From assembly GCA_934393555.1 (NCBI GenBank), contig CAKRQP010000003.1, forward strand, positions 7,627 through 71,626: DNA of 64,000 bases, given 5' to 3'. The stretch is from Limivivens sp934393555 (GTDB taxonomy: Bacteria > Bacillota > Clostridia > Lachnospirales > Lachnospiraceae). The translations under genes and the position numbers were made by a program. Below are positions 17,106 to 25,441 of this stretch, piece after piece (positions within the stretch are counted from its first letter, which is position 1; every line of letters starts with the position of its first letter). The notes beneath the pieces were generated by a model, which was not told where the DNA came from, did no database searches, and saw only the letters and a program-made list of their open reading frames with translations.

Positions 17106-19090
17106 GAGAACTGGTCGGGCTGCTGAGAGAAGCTTCAAAAGCTTATTATCAGGAAGACCGGGAGATAATGAGCAATTTTGAATATGACAGACTGTATGAT
17201 GAACTGGATACACTGGAAAAGGAAACCGGTATTGTGCTTTCCGGAAGTCCTACCCAGACCGTTGGCTATGAATCGCAGGACGAGCTTCCAAAAGAACGTC
17301 ATGAAAAACCGATGCTTTCTCTTGATAAAACAAAAGATGTGGAAGTGCTGAAGGATTTTGTCGGAGAACAGAAAGCACTGATGTCCTGGAAGCTGGATGG
17401 CCTTACGATAGTTCTTACCTATCAGAACGGAGAACTCAGCAAGGCGGTCACCAGAGGAAACGGTGAGGTAGGAGAGGTCATCACACCCAATGCACGGGTT
17501 TTTTCCAATCTTCCGCTGAAGATCGCTTATCAGGGAGAGCTTATCCTTCGTGGAGAAGCGGTGATCTCTTACAGTGATTTTGAAAAGATCAACGAAGAGA
17601 TCGAGGATGTAGATGCGAAATATAAGAATCCCAGAAATCTCTGCAGCGGTTCGGTGAGGCAATTGAACAGTGCGGTCACGGCAGGAAGACATGTTCAGTT
17701 TTTTGCGTTTTCCCTGGTGAAAGCAGACGGGGTGGACTTTAAAAATTCTCATGCCTGTGAGTTTGAATGGCTGCAAGAGCAGGGCTTTCAGGTGGTGGAA
17801 CATAAGGAGGTCACAGGAGAGACCGTAGAAGAAACCGTTCGGCTTTTTGCGGAGAAGATCCAGCATTTTGATATTCCGTCGGATGGTCTGGTAGTTCTCT
17901 ATGATGATATCGCTTATGGAAGATCACTTGGAACGACGGCAAAATTCCCGAGAGATTCTTTTGCTTTTAAATGGGAGGATGAGATCCGGGAAACCCGTCT
18001 TCTGGAAATAGAATGGAGTCCGTCCCGTACAGGACTGATCAACCCTGTGGCGATTTTTGAGCCGGTGGAGCTGGAGGGGACTACCGTAAGCAGGGCGAGC
18101 GTCCATAATCTGAGTATTTTAAAAGGCCTGCAGCTGGGCATTGGTGATGTGATCCGGGTGTACAAGGCGAACATGATCATTCCTCAGATAGAAGAAAACC
18201 TGACGAGGAGTGGAAATCTGGAAATTCCGTCTGTCTGCCCGGTCTGCGGTGGTGCGACGGAAGTCCGTTCTGCCAATGGCATTGAAACGTTAAACTGCAC
18301 CAATCCGGAATGTCAGGCGAAAAAGATCAAATCATTTACCCTGTTTGTAAGCAGGGATGCCATGAACATCGAGGGACTCTCAGAGGCAACTCTGGAAAAA
18401 TTCATCGGCATGGGCTTTATCCATGAGTTTGCGGATATTTTTAAACTAAAGGAACACAGGGAGAGCATCCGGGAACTGGAAGGATTTGGCGAGAAGTCCT
18501 GCGAAAAGCTGCTGAAAAGCATTGAAACGGCCAGAAATACAACACTGGTCCGGCTGATCTACAGCCTTGGGATCCCGGGAATCGGCCTTGCCAATGCCAA
18601 AATGCTCTGCCGTGCGTTTTCCTGGAGCTGGGAAAAGCTGAAAGACAGTACGGTAGAGGAGCTGACGGGAGTTGATGGTATCGGTGAGGTCCTGGCCGGG
18701 GGCATCGTGGCTTATTTCCATGATGAAAAGAAGCTGGAAGCATTTGCACATCTGCTCCTGGAGGTACATCTGGAAGAGGCAGAAGTGCAGAATACCGAAC
18801 AGGTACTGGCAGGAAAAACCTTTGTTATCACCGGCAGCGTGGAGCATTTTGCCAATCGGAATGAGATGAAAGCCTATATCGAGGAACGGGGCGGAAAAGT
18901 GACCGGCTCTGTGACCTCGAAAACGGATTATCTGATCAACAACGATTCCGCTTCCGCGTCTTCAAAAAATAAAAAAGCAAAGGAACTGGGGATCCCCATT
19001 CTTACAGAAGAAGATTTTCTGAAGCTTGCAGGTAACGGGGAGGTAGCAAACGAAAGGGATAAAAACGATGGAGAAATGGAAGAAAAATGA
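17081..19090 (+). CDS. ligA: NAD-dependent DNA ligase
   Basis: 669 residues. It seals nicks during replication and repair using NAD. Domain Ia near the N-terminus (LREASKAYYQEDREIMSNFEYD) binds NMN; the adenylated lysine is Lys104 in SWKLDGL. An OB fold, a four-cysteine zinc finger (CPVCGG ... CTNPEC), a helix-hairpin-helix region (LIYSLGIPGIGLANAKML) and a C-terminal BRCT domain (GKTFVITGSVEHFANRNEM) follow in the normal order. The start lies inside the upstream synthase gene with AGGAGAGAAG before it. Its 3' end overlaps the cardiolipin synthase start by 23 bases. Confidence 0.97.
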   Translation: MEEKRQRMRELVGLLREASKAYYQEDREIMSNFEYDRLYDELDTLEKETGIVLSGSPTQTVGYESQDELPKERHEKPMLSLDKTKDVEVLKDFVGEQKALMSWKLDGLTIVLTYQNGELSKAVTRGNGEVGEVITPNARVFSNLPLKIAYQGELILRGEAVISYSDFEKINEEIEDVDAKYKNPRNLCSGSVRQLNSAVTAGRHVQFFAFSLVKADGVDFKNSHACEFEWLQEQGFQVVEHKEVTGETVEETVRLFAEKIQHFDIPSDGLVVLYDDIAYGRSLGTTAKFPRDSFAFKWEDEIRETRLLEIEWSPSRTGLINPVAIFEPVELEGTTVSRASVHNLSILKGLQLGIGDVIRVYKANMIIPQIEENLTRSGNLEIPSVCPVCGGATEVRSANGIETLNCTNPECQAKKIKSFTLFVSRDAMNIEGLSEATLEKFIGMGFIHEFADIFKLKEHRESIRELEGFGEKSCEKLLKSIETARNTTLVRLIYSLGIPGIGLANAKMLCRAFSWSWEKLKDSTVEELTGVDGIGEVLAGGIVAYFHDEKKLEAFAHLLLEVHLEEAEVQNTEQVLAGKTFVITGSVEHFANRNEMKAYIEERGGKVTGSVTSKTDYLINNDSASASSKNKKAKELGIPILTEEDFLKLAGNGEVANERDKNDGEMEEK

Positions 19091-20681
19091 GCTGGTCAGA
19101 AAGATAGAAAGCAGCCAGACCGTCCAGAAAGGTAAAAAGGGAATTTCTTCGGTGGTTTTCGGAAGAACCTTTATGGTATTTTTATCTCTGTTTCTGCAGC
19201 TGATCTTTATGATCTGGGGATATTACTGGCTGGCATCCAAATGGTATTTTGTCAATGGATTTGTGACAGTGCTTGGTGTGCTGGAAGTGGTCTATGTGGC
19301 GAATGAACGGAGCAATCCGGCTTTTAAGCTGGCCTGGACGATCGTGATCCTGGCGTTGCCGATCTTTGGAAGCCTTTTGTATCTCTTTGTAGAAACGCAG
19401 CCGGCTACGAAATGGATCAACGAGCGTCTGCAGAGCATGCACGCTTACAGTAAAAAATACTGGAAACAGGACAAAGAGGTTCTGGAAGAGCTGGAAAAGA
19501 CGAATGATCAGGTGGCGCATCTGAGCCGTTATGTGAATCATTATGGAGGTTTTTCTGTGTACAAGAATACTTCCGCCAGATATTTTCCCTCCGGAGAGGA
19601 CAAATTTAAAGAACTGCTCATCCAGCTGAAAAAAGCAAAGAAATTTATCTTTATGGAATATTTCATTGTGGCGGAAGGCTATATGTGGGAGAGTGTTCTT
19701 GAGATCCTGAAGGAGAAAGTCAAAGAAGGAGTGGAGGTCCGTTTCCTTTATGACGGCATGTGCTGTCTGTCTCTGCTGCCTTATCATTATCCGCAGGAGC
19801 TGGAAAGCTATGGTATCCAGTGCCATATGTTTGCTCCCATTGTACCGGCTCTTTCTACCCGGCAGAATAACCGGGACCACCGAAAGATCGTGGTCATTGA
19901 TGGAAGGGTGGCCTTCACCGGAGGTGTCAATCTGGCAGATGAATACATCAACCAGAAGGAGCGGTTTGGACACTGGAAGGATACGGCCATTATGATCGAA
20001 GGTGAGGCGGTCCGCAGCTTTACCATCATGTTTCTGGAAATGTGGAGCGTGGATAAAAACCTGAAAAACACACCCATGGAGCTTTTTGAAAAATATCTGG
20101 ATATCATACCGGATAAAGAAAGTGAACCGGGAGACGGTTTTGTCATGCCTTACGGGGACAGTCCTCTGGATAATGAAACAGTGGGAGAACAGGTGTACAT
20201 GGATATTCTTTATACAGCCAGGGATTATGTACATATCATGACTCCTTACCTGATCCTCAGTAATGAGATGATCACAGCTCTTACCTATGCGGCAAAGAGA
20301 GGTGTGGATGTAAAGATCATCATGCCGCACATTCCGGATAAATGGTATGCCTTTGTTCTGGCAAAGACGTATTACAATGAGCTTCTGGATGCCGGTGTGA
20401 AGATTTATGAATATACGCCGGGCTTTGTCCATGCCAAGGTTTTCACTTCGGATGATGAGAAAGCGGTGGTAGGTACCATCAATCTGGATTACCGCAGCCT
20501 GTATCTCCATTTTGAATGTGCGGTCTATCTTTATCAGAATGAGGAGATTCCCCGCGTGGAAGCCGATTTCCAGGAAACGCTTGCCAAATGCCAGGAAGTG
20601 CTTCCATCGGATTACAGGCGTCAGAAGCTCTTTGACCGGATGGCAGGAAGAGTCTTACGGATCCTGGCACCACTGATGTGA
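19068..20681 (+). CDS. cls: Cardiolipin synthase
   Basis: 537 residues, somewhat longer than the usual 480-510. Two or three N-terminal hydrophobic helices (about 30-105) anchor it to the membrane. Two phospholipase D motifs carry the active site: HRKIVVIDGRVAFTGGVN near 270 and HAKVFTSDDEKAVVGTINLD near 450. It condenses two phosphatidylglycerols to cardiolipin. The ATG at 19068 overlaps ligA; a later start is possible but the basic N-terminal lead before the first helix is normal for the family. Third gene of the rlu-ligA-cls group. Confidence 0.94.
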   Translation: MEKWKKNELVRKIESSQTVQKGKKGISSVVFGRTFMVFLSLFLQLIFMIWGYYWLASKWYFVNGFVTVLGVLEVVYVANERSNPAFKLAWTIVILALPIFGSLLYLFVETQPATKWINERLQSMHAYSKKYWKQDKEVLEELEKTNDQVAHLSRYVNHYGGFSVYKNTSARYFPSGEDKFKELLIQLKKAKKFIFMEYFIVAEGYMWESVLEILKEKVKEGVEVRFLYDGMCCLSLLPYHYPQELESYGIQCHMFAPIVPALSTRQNNRDHRKIVVIDGRVAFTGGVNLADEYINQKERFGHWKDTAIMIEGEAVRSFTIMFLEMWSVDKNLKNTPMELFEKYLDIIPDKESEPGDGFVMPYGDSPLDNETVGEQVYMDILYTARDYVHIMTPYLILSNEMITALTYAAKRGVDVKIIMPHIPDKWYAFVLAKTYYNELLDAGVKIYEYTPGFVHAKVFTSDDEKAVVGTINLDYRSLYLHFECAVYLYQNEEIPRVEADFQETLAKCQEVLPSDYRRQKLFDRMAGRVLRILAPLM

Positions 20682-20774
20682 TCTTATGGCTTCTTCTGTG
20701 TGGGGAAGTGGACAACAGAAAGAAAATGAACAGAATAGACAGAAAATAAGCAGAAAATAAGCAGGTGAAAAAAT

Positions 20775-21710
20775 ATGCCGATTAAAACACAAAGTGATCT
20801 GCCCGCAAAAGAGATCCTGGAGCGGGAAAATATATTCGTTATGGAGGAAGGCAGGGCCATTCATCAGGACATTCGTCCGATTCAGATTGCGATCCTGAAC
20901 CTTATGCCGTTAAAAGAGGATACAGAACTCCAGCTTCTCCGTTCTCTGTCCAATACGCCGCTGCAGGTGGATGTGACATTTGTACGTGTCAGCAGTCATG
21001 AAGCGAAGAATACGTCGACCAGCCATCTGAACAAATTTTATGTCACGCTTGACGACATCAAAAAGCATTATTATGACGGTCTGATCATCACCGGAGCTCC
21101 GGTGGAACAGATGGAATTTGAAGAGGTCGATTACTGGGATGAACTGGTGAAGATCATGGACTGGAGCAGGACGCATGTGACGTCCACGCTGCATCTGTGC
21201 TGGGGAGCCCAGGCGGGACTTTACCATCATTTCGGATTGAAAAAACGGATGTTGAAGGAAAAAATGTTCGGACTTTTCTGGCACCGGGTATCCAATCGGA
21301 AGATCCCTCTGGTCAGAGGGTTTGATGATCTTTTTCTCGCACCGCATTCCCGCCATACAGAGGTGTCCGCTGAGGATATCCATAATTGCGAAAAACTGAT
21401 GGTGCTGGCGGAATCGGATGAGGCCGGTGTCTTTCTCTGCATGACGCTGGATGGCCGCCAGATCTTTGTTATGGGGCATCCGGAATATGACAGAGTGACG
21501 CTGGATACGGAGTACTGGAGAGACAGGAACAAAGGGCTTCCTATCGAGATTCCGAAAAATTATTATGAGAATGATGACCCGAATAACCGGCCGGCACTTA
21601 TGTGGCGTTCCCATGCCAATAATCTTTACACCAACTGGCTGAACTATTATGTATATCAGGTGACTCCCTATGATCTGGACGGGACTCCTGATTTTCAGGG
21701 AAAACAGTAA
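20775..21710 (+). CDS. metAA: Homoserine O-acetyltransferase, MetA type
   Basis: 311 residues; start after AAGCAGGTGAAAAAAT. The fold is class-I glutamine amidotransferase-like: catalytic Cys in LHLCWGAQAGLYHH, His and Glu in MGHPEYDRVTLDTEYW. It activates homoserine for methionine synthesis. In GAPVEQMEFEEVDYW a Glu stands where E. coli MetA has Gly; published work on Bacillus MetA ties that Glu to acetyl-CoA rather than succinyl-CoA, so O-acetylhomoserine is the likely product. No SAM riboswitch or T-box is visible in the 93-base gap before it. Homoserine dehydrogenase is encoded at 55415. Confidence 0.93.
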   Translation: MPIKTQSDLPAKEILERENIFVMEEGRAIHQDIRPIQIAILNLMPLKEDTELQLLRSLSNTPLQVDVTFVRVSSHEAKNTSTSHLNKFYVTLDDIKKHYYDGLIITGAPVEQMEFEEVDYWDELVKIMDWSRTHVTSTLHLCWGAQAGLYHHFGLKKRMLKEKMFGLFWHRVSNRKIPLVRGFDDLFLAPHSRHTEVSAEDIHNCEKLMVLAESDEAGVFLCMTLDGRQIFVMGHPEYDRVTLDTEYWRDRNKGLPIEIPKNYYENDDPNNRPALMWRSHANNLYTNWLNYYVYQVTPYDLDGTPDFQGKQ

Positions 21711-21758
21711 ATTTTGCAGTGTTCTGGAGATGACTCCGGACAATTACGAAAATTTCGC

Positions 21759-21787
21759 TTGCAGGTGTCTGTGACATCTAGTATACT
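21759..21787 (+). promoter_or_regulatory. Promoter of carbamate kinase
   Basis: TTGCAG (21759-21764), 17-bp spacer, TATACT (21782-21787); about 100 bases before the start codon. Confidence 0.7.
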
Positions 21788-21887
21788 TAAAAGAAAGTTT
21801 TATTTCCGCTATCATTCAGCCATTTCCGTGCAGAGGAGGACTGAATGGATCAGGATAAAGAATACGACAGATTGTGAGGGATCTTGT

Positions 21888-22826
21888 ATGAAGAAAAGAA
21901 TCGTGGTGGCGTTAGGCCACAAAGCACTGGGTACAACATTGCCGGAGCAGAAGAAGGCAGTAAAGCGTTCTGCGGAAGTTCTGGCAGATATCGTGGAAGA
22001 GGGCTATCAGCTGGCAGTTTGCCACAGCAATGCGCCGCAGGTGGGCATGATCCATACAGCCATGAATGAGTTTGGAAAAAAACATCCGAATTATACAGAA
22101 GCACCGATGTCTGTCTGCTCAGCCATGAGCCAGGGCTATATCGGATATGACCTCCAGAATGCTGTTCAGACAGCTCTTCTGAAAAAAGGCATTTATAAAG
22201 GCGCCTGCACCGTTCTTACACAGGTGACCGTAGATCCGTATGATGAGGCTTTCTATCATCCCATCAAAGTTATTGGTCGTTATATGACTGCTGAGGAAGC
22301 GGATGCAGAAGAGAAGAAAGGAAATTACTGTATTGAGGAAGCTGGGAAAGGTTTTCGCCGTATCGTAGCTGCTCCGAAACCCAAGGATATTGTTGAGATC
22401 CAGGCGATCCGGGCTCTTCTGGATGCAGATCAGGTAGTCATCGCAGCAGGCGGTGGCGGAATCCCCGTTCTGAAGCAGGGCATGGAGTTGAAAGGTGCCA
22501 GTGCTATCATCGAGAAAGATTACGCCAGCGGTCGTCTTGCAGAGATGGTAGATGCAGATATTCTTCTGATCCTCACCAAAGACGAGAATCTGTGGCTGAA
22601 CTATGAAACGGAAAAAGCAAGAGCCCTTCACGAAGTCACGGTAGAGGAAGTGAAAAAACTGATCGCCGACAATGAATTCCCGAAAGCATCCAAACTGCCG
22701 AAGGTACAGGCAGCTGTAGACTTCATCGAAGAGAAAAAAGGCAGCGGACGCAAAGCAATCATCACCGATCTTGCTCATGCCCTGGACGCACTGGCAGGAA
22801 AAACAGGAACGATCATTACAGAGTGA
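21888..22826 (+). CDS. arcC: Carbamate kinase
   Basis: 312 residues from ATG 21888, 6 bases after GAGGGA. The amino-acid-kinase fold is clear: ALGHKALG at the N-terminus, the substrate region HSNAPQVGMIHTAMNEF, AAGGGGIPV near 185, and EKDYASGRLAEMVDADILLILT. It interconverts carbamoyl phosphate plus ADP with carbamate plus ATP, the last step of arginine deiminase or purine/agmatine fermentation. No arcA, ctl or ygeW-type partner is close, so which pathway feeds it cannot be told. Own promoter; large 3' hairpin downstream. Confidence 0.94.
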   Translation: MKKRIVVALGHKALGTTLPEQKKAVKRSAEVLADIVEEGYQLAVCHSNAPQVGMIHTAMNEFGKKHPNYTEAPMSVCSAMSQGYIGYDLQNAVQTALLKKGIYKGACTVLTQVTVDPYDEAFYHPIKVIGRYMTAEEADAEEKKGNYCIEEAGKGFRRIVAAPKPKDIVEIQAIRALLDADQVVIAAGGGGIPVLKQGMELKGASAIIEKDYASGRLAEMVDADILLILTKDENLWLNYETEKARALHEVTVEEVKKLIADNEFPKASKLPKVQAAVDFIEEKKGSGRKAIITDLAHALDALAGKTGTIITE

Positions 22827-22871
22827 AAACACTGAAGACATACATCAGATTATGATATAAGACCAAATCAG

Positions 22872-22940
22872 GCAGCTGTACTGTATACAGAATGACAAAC
22901 CACACGGTAAGAAATTCTGGATGCAATACAGCTGCTTTTT
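22872..22940 (+). terminator. Large 3' hairpin after carbamate kinase
   Basis: GCAGCTGTA (22872-22880) pairs with TACAGCTGC (22927-22935), followed by T5. Inside, CAGAAT (22888-22893) pairs with ATTCTG (22914-22919). The stem is perfect but interrupted, so it may be a terminator with a folded loop. Confidence 0.6.
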
Positions 22941-23040
22941 ATATAGCGGCAAACATTTGTTCTCATGCAAGCAAGACTCACATTCGAACAGAAAATCTCT
23001 TTGATTCCGACTAGTTACATTTTATGAAACCATCTACCAG

Positions 23041-23135
23041 TCAGACGTACGCCCCCCTATATTTAAAAGCGGGCCCAGAAGGGGGAGCGCGAGGGGGACG
23101 GCGGGCTCGCTGACTCGGAGCTGTCCCCCTCGTAT
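23041..23135. other. GC-rich island with strong hairpin
   Basis: This 95-base stretch is far richer in G and C than its AT-rich surroundings. CGAGGGGGAC (23090-23099) pairs perfectly with GTCCCCCTCG (23123-23132), and GGCTC (23104-23108) pairs with GAGCT (23118-23122) inside it. A 67-codon open frame crosses it on the minus strand (23034-23237), but composition alone could explain that. Confidence 0.5.
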
Positions 23136-23256
23136 CCTCAAAAGAGTTTCCCACCGCTTTCTCCAAAAGCGAACAATCAAAATTTTTAAAATATTCACAC
23201 AATTTAGCGAGAAAAAAAGTGAGTTCCAAAAACTCAATTTTATTTCAAAAAACCAC

Positions 23257-23285
23257 TTGACAAATTCAAAAACATAAACTATAAT
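23257..23285 (+). promoter_or_regulatory. Consensus sigma-A promoter of the structured RNA
   Basis: Exact TTGACA (23257-23262), 17-bp spacer and exact TATAAT (23280-23285). Together with the ssrA promoter it is the strongest in the window, which points to an abundant transcript. Confidence 0.9.
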
Positions 23286-23291
23286 GATGTC

Positions 23292-23618
23292 AACAACAAA
23301 AAAAGAGAAAAGAAAACAAAAAACTCACAACCTCAAAAGAGGAGGCGATTCCAGTGGGAAGCAAAGGAATCACATCATTCAGAACCTAATCCACTATTCA
23401 ATCTCTAGTGAATGGGAAGGCGAATAGATCGATACAGGAATACGAAAGAAAGGGAGGTACGGACCACCGAAGGATTAATTTTTCATCCCTGAATCAAATA
23501 AATCATTCAGATGGATGACAGGACAAAAGTCAGATTAGAAAAAGAGGTATAGTCCAATGGAAACGTTTCATTAGAAGGGGATATGATCAGAATCAGTTAT
23601 CATATCCCCTTTCTTTTT
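23292..23618 (+). ncRNA. Structured non-coding RNA, candidate raiA-type
   Basis: The transcript would run about 325 bases from the consensus promoter to a strong terminator. After an unstructured A-rich leader, several helices can be drawn: GATTCC/GGAATC (23347-23352, 23366-23371), ATTCA/TGAAT (23396-23413), a two-part stem CATCC-CTGAAT/ATTCAG-GGATG (23484-23517) and a long-range TAATCC/GGATTA pair (23387-23392, 23472-23477). No long open frame crosses it. Size, lineage and a place beside sporulation genes would suit the raiA RNA motif, whose loss impairs sporulation in Clostridium acetobutylicum, but I cannot confirm the consensus by eye. 6S RNA was considered and does not fit. Confidence 0.65.
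23575..23618 (+). terminator. Terminator of the structured RNA
   Basis: Perfect 13-bp stem AAGGGGATATGAT/ATCATATCCCCTT (23575-23587, 23599-23611) then TTCTTTTT. Confidence 0.93.
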
Positions 23619-23767
23619 GTGCTTTTTCTCTTTCGGAAATACTCCCGGCATTGGAAAACGGCAGATAATTTTTCTGTTTTTCGATAGAGGGAGTTTTATT
23701 TTTGAAAAAATCCGGAATGAAAAAGCGGACAGCTTCATATATACCTATAAGAGTGTGGAGGTAGGAT

Positions 23768-24709
23768 ATGAACAGAGAAGAACTGATGGATCTGTTCTCT
23801 GAAAGAATCAGGGAACTTCTGGTACGTTTGCCGGTGGATTATGAAGAAGTGCAGGAGATCCGGCTGCGGGCGGAAAAACCGCTTCTGATCCGGTATGGGA
23901 CCGGAGAATACTTTGTGACAGAGGAAGGAACGCTTTCCAAAGAAGAATCGAAAGGCTTTCTGGTAGACAAAAAAGAACTGATGGAGACGATGGAATACAT
24001 TGCCAATTATTCCCTGTATGCCTATGAGGAAGAGTTGAAACAGGGGTATCTCACAGTCAGGGGCGGTCATCGGATCGGTGTGGCGGGAAAGATCATCATG
24101 GATGGAAACCGGATATCCAGCGTCCGCTATATCTCGTTTCTGAATGTCCGGCTTTCTCATGAAAGAAAAGGCTGCGCAGATCCGATCATGCCTTATATTT
24201 TTGAAAACGGGGAACTTTGTCACTGCATGATCATTTCTCCGCCAGGCTGCGGGAAGACCACTCTTTTAAGGGATCTCGTCCGCCAGGTGTCCAATGGCAG
24301 TACCTGGTGTGAAGGACAGACCGTAGGGGTCGTGGATGAACGTTCTGAGATCGGAGGTTCTTACCTTGGGGTTCCGCAGAATGATCTGGGGATCCGTACC
24401 GATGTATTGGACTGCTGCCCCAAAGCAGCAGGAATGATGATGCTGATCCGTTCCATGTCGCCAAGAGTCATTGCCGTGGATGAGATTGGTGATTATGAAG
24501 ATATCCGTGCCATTGAAGCAGTTTTGAACTGCGGCTGCCGGATCCTGGCCACTGTTCATGGGAATTCCATTGAAGATATCGAAAAAAAGCCGCTTCTGAA
24601 ACGGTTTCTCACAGAAAAAATCTTTCAGCGTTATGTGATTCTGGGGAGCCGGGAGGCTGTCGGGAGTCTGAAAGGTATTTTTGATGAACGGGGGACTCGC
24701 CTATGCTGA
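23768..24709 (+). CDS. spoIIIAA: Stage III sporulation protein AA (ATPase)
   Basis: 313 residues; start after GGAGGTAGGAT. A secretion-type AAA ATPase with Walker A PPGCGKTTLLRD near 160, Walker B-like IAVDEIGDYED near 238 and an N-terminal domain typical of the family. It powers the SpoIIIA-SpoIIQ channel that joins mother cell and forespore. First of eight genes in the correct order AA-AH. Upstream, CATATATA (23736-23743) resembles a sigma-E -10 element, with GGAATGA about 15 bases before it; this fits the known sigma-E control of spoIIIA but is a weak match. Confidence 0.97.
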   Translation: MNREELMDLFSERIRELLVRLPVDYEEVQEIRLRAEKPLLIRYGTGEYFVTEEGTLSKEESKGFLVDKKELMETMEYIANYSLYAYEEELKQGYLTVRGGHRIGVAGKIIMDGNRISSVRYISFLNVRLSHERKGCADPIMPYIFENGELCHCMIISPPGCGKTTLLRDLVRQVSNGSTWCEGQTVGVVDERSEIGGSYLGVPQNDLGIRTDVLDCCPKAAGMMMLIRSMSPRVIAVDEIGDYEDIRAIEAVLNCGCRILATVHGNSIEDIEKKPLLKRFLTEKIFQRYVILGSREAVGSLKGIFDERGTRLC

Positions 24710-25218
24710 AGGCGGCCGGTCTCTTTCTTTTGTTTTCTGCCTGCCTGTCTTTTGGTTTTGGAAAAAGCCATGCGTTGAAAAAGAGGCTGGAATTTTTGCG
24801 GGAACTCAAAAAAGCGCTGCTCCTGCTTTCGGGAGAGATCCGCTGTGCAAAAACGCCGCTTCCGGATGCGTTCCGTAAGATCGGCGGAAAGCTGAGAGAA
24901 CCTCTGCGGGGCTTTTTCCAATCGGTTGCGAAGGAACTGGAAGGGGAAGGAAGAAAACTGCCGGAAATCGTTTTTCAGAATCAGCTGGGCTGCCTTGGCG
25001 AAAGCGCATGGAACCGGGAAGACCGGGCATTTCTTCTGGAACTTGGAAAACAACTGGGATGTCCGGATCTTTCTGTTCAGCTTCAGACACTGGAGCTTTT
25101 TGAAGAAGGTCTGAGGGAACTCATAAAAAAAGCATCGGAGGATTGCCGGGAAAAGGCGAAGATCTATCGATATCTCGGAGCTCTTTCCGGTCTTTTTCTG
25201 GTGGTCCTTCTGTTGTAG
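24703..25218 (+). CDS. spoIIIAB: Stage III sporulation protein AB
   Basis: 171 residues, overlapping spoIIIAA by 7 bases. An N-terminal hydrophobic helix (LKAAGLFLLFSACLSFGFG), a long helical body (about 25-150) and a C-terminal hydrophobic segment (YLGALSGLFLVVLLL) match SpoIIIAB, which resembles type II secretion GspF in its helical domain. A membrane part of the engulfment-stage channel complex. Confidence 0.93.
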   Translation: MLKAAGLFLLFSACLSFGFGKSHALKKRLEFLRELKKALLLLSGEIRCAKTPLPDAFRKIGGKLREPLRGFFQSVAKELEGEGRKLPEIVFQNQLGCLGESAWNREDRAFLLELGKQLGCPDLSVQLQTLELFEEGLRELIKKASEDCREKAKIYRYLGALSGLFLVVLLL

Positions 25219-25232
25219 AGGAGGTGCGGACC

Positions 25233-25427
25233 GTGAGCGTCAACCTGATTTTTAAAATCGCAGCGGTGGGGATCCTGGTGTCCGTACTCACTCAGGTTCT
25301 GAAGCACAGCGGAAGAGAGGAAGAAGCCTTTCTGACGAGTCTTGCCGGACTTTTGCTGGTGCTTTTCTGGGTCATTCCCTATATCAATGAACTGTTTGTC
25401 AGTGTAAAAGAACTCTTTTCTCTTTAA
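25233..25427 (+). CDS. spoIIIAC: Stage III sporulation protein AC
   Basis: 64 residues from a GTG at 25233 behind GAGGAGGTG. Two membrane helices (IFKIAAVGILVSVLTQVL and FLTSLAGLLLVLFWVIPYI) make up nearly the whole protein, as expected for AC. Small integral membrane subunit of the channel. Confidence 0.93.
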   Translation: MSVNLIFKIAAVGILVSVLTQVLKHSGREEEAFLTSLAGLLLVLFWVIPYINELFVSVKELFSL

Positions 25428-25441
25428 GGAGGCGCGTGAGG

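Larger units (their letters stand above)
22827..23767. other. 0.94-kb region without protein genes
   Basis: From left to right it holds a large 3' hairpin (22872-22940), a very GC-rich island with an interrupted 15-bp hairpin (23041-23135), an AT-rich stretch ending in a small hairpin TGAGTT/AACTCA (23220-23236), a consensus promoter (23257-23285), a structured RNA with terminator (23292-23618) and the leader of the spoIIIA operon. I find no credible protein gene on either strand. Confidence 0.75.

Noticed and set aside
20682..20774. SAM riboswitch or T-box before metAA (and before hom at 55335-55414)
   Set aside because: Both gaps are under 100 bases, with no terminator stem and no T-box or SAM core sequence.
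23292..23618. 6S RNA as identity of the structured RNA
   Set aside because: The 5' A-rich leader cannot pair with the 3' end, so the long closing stem and central bubble of 6S RNA are missing.
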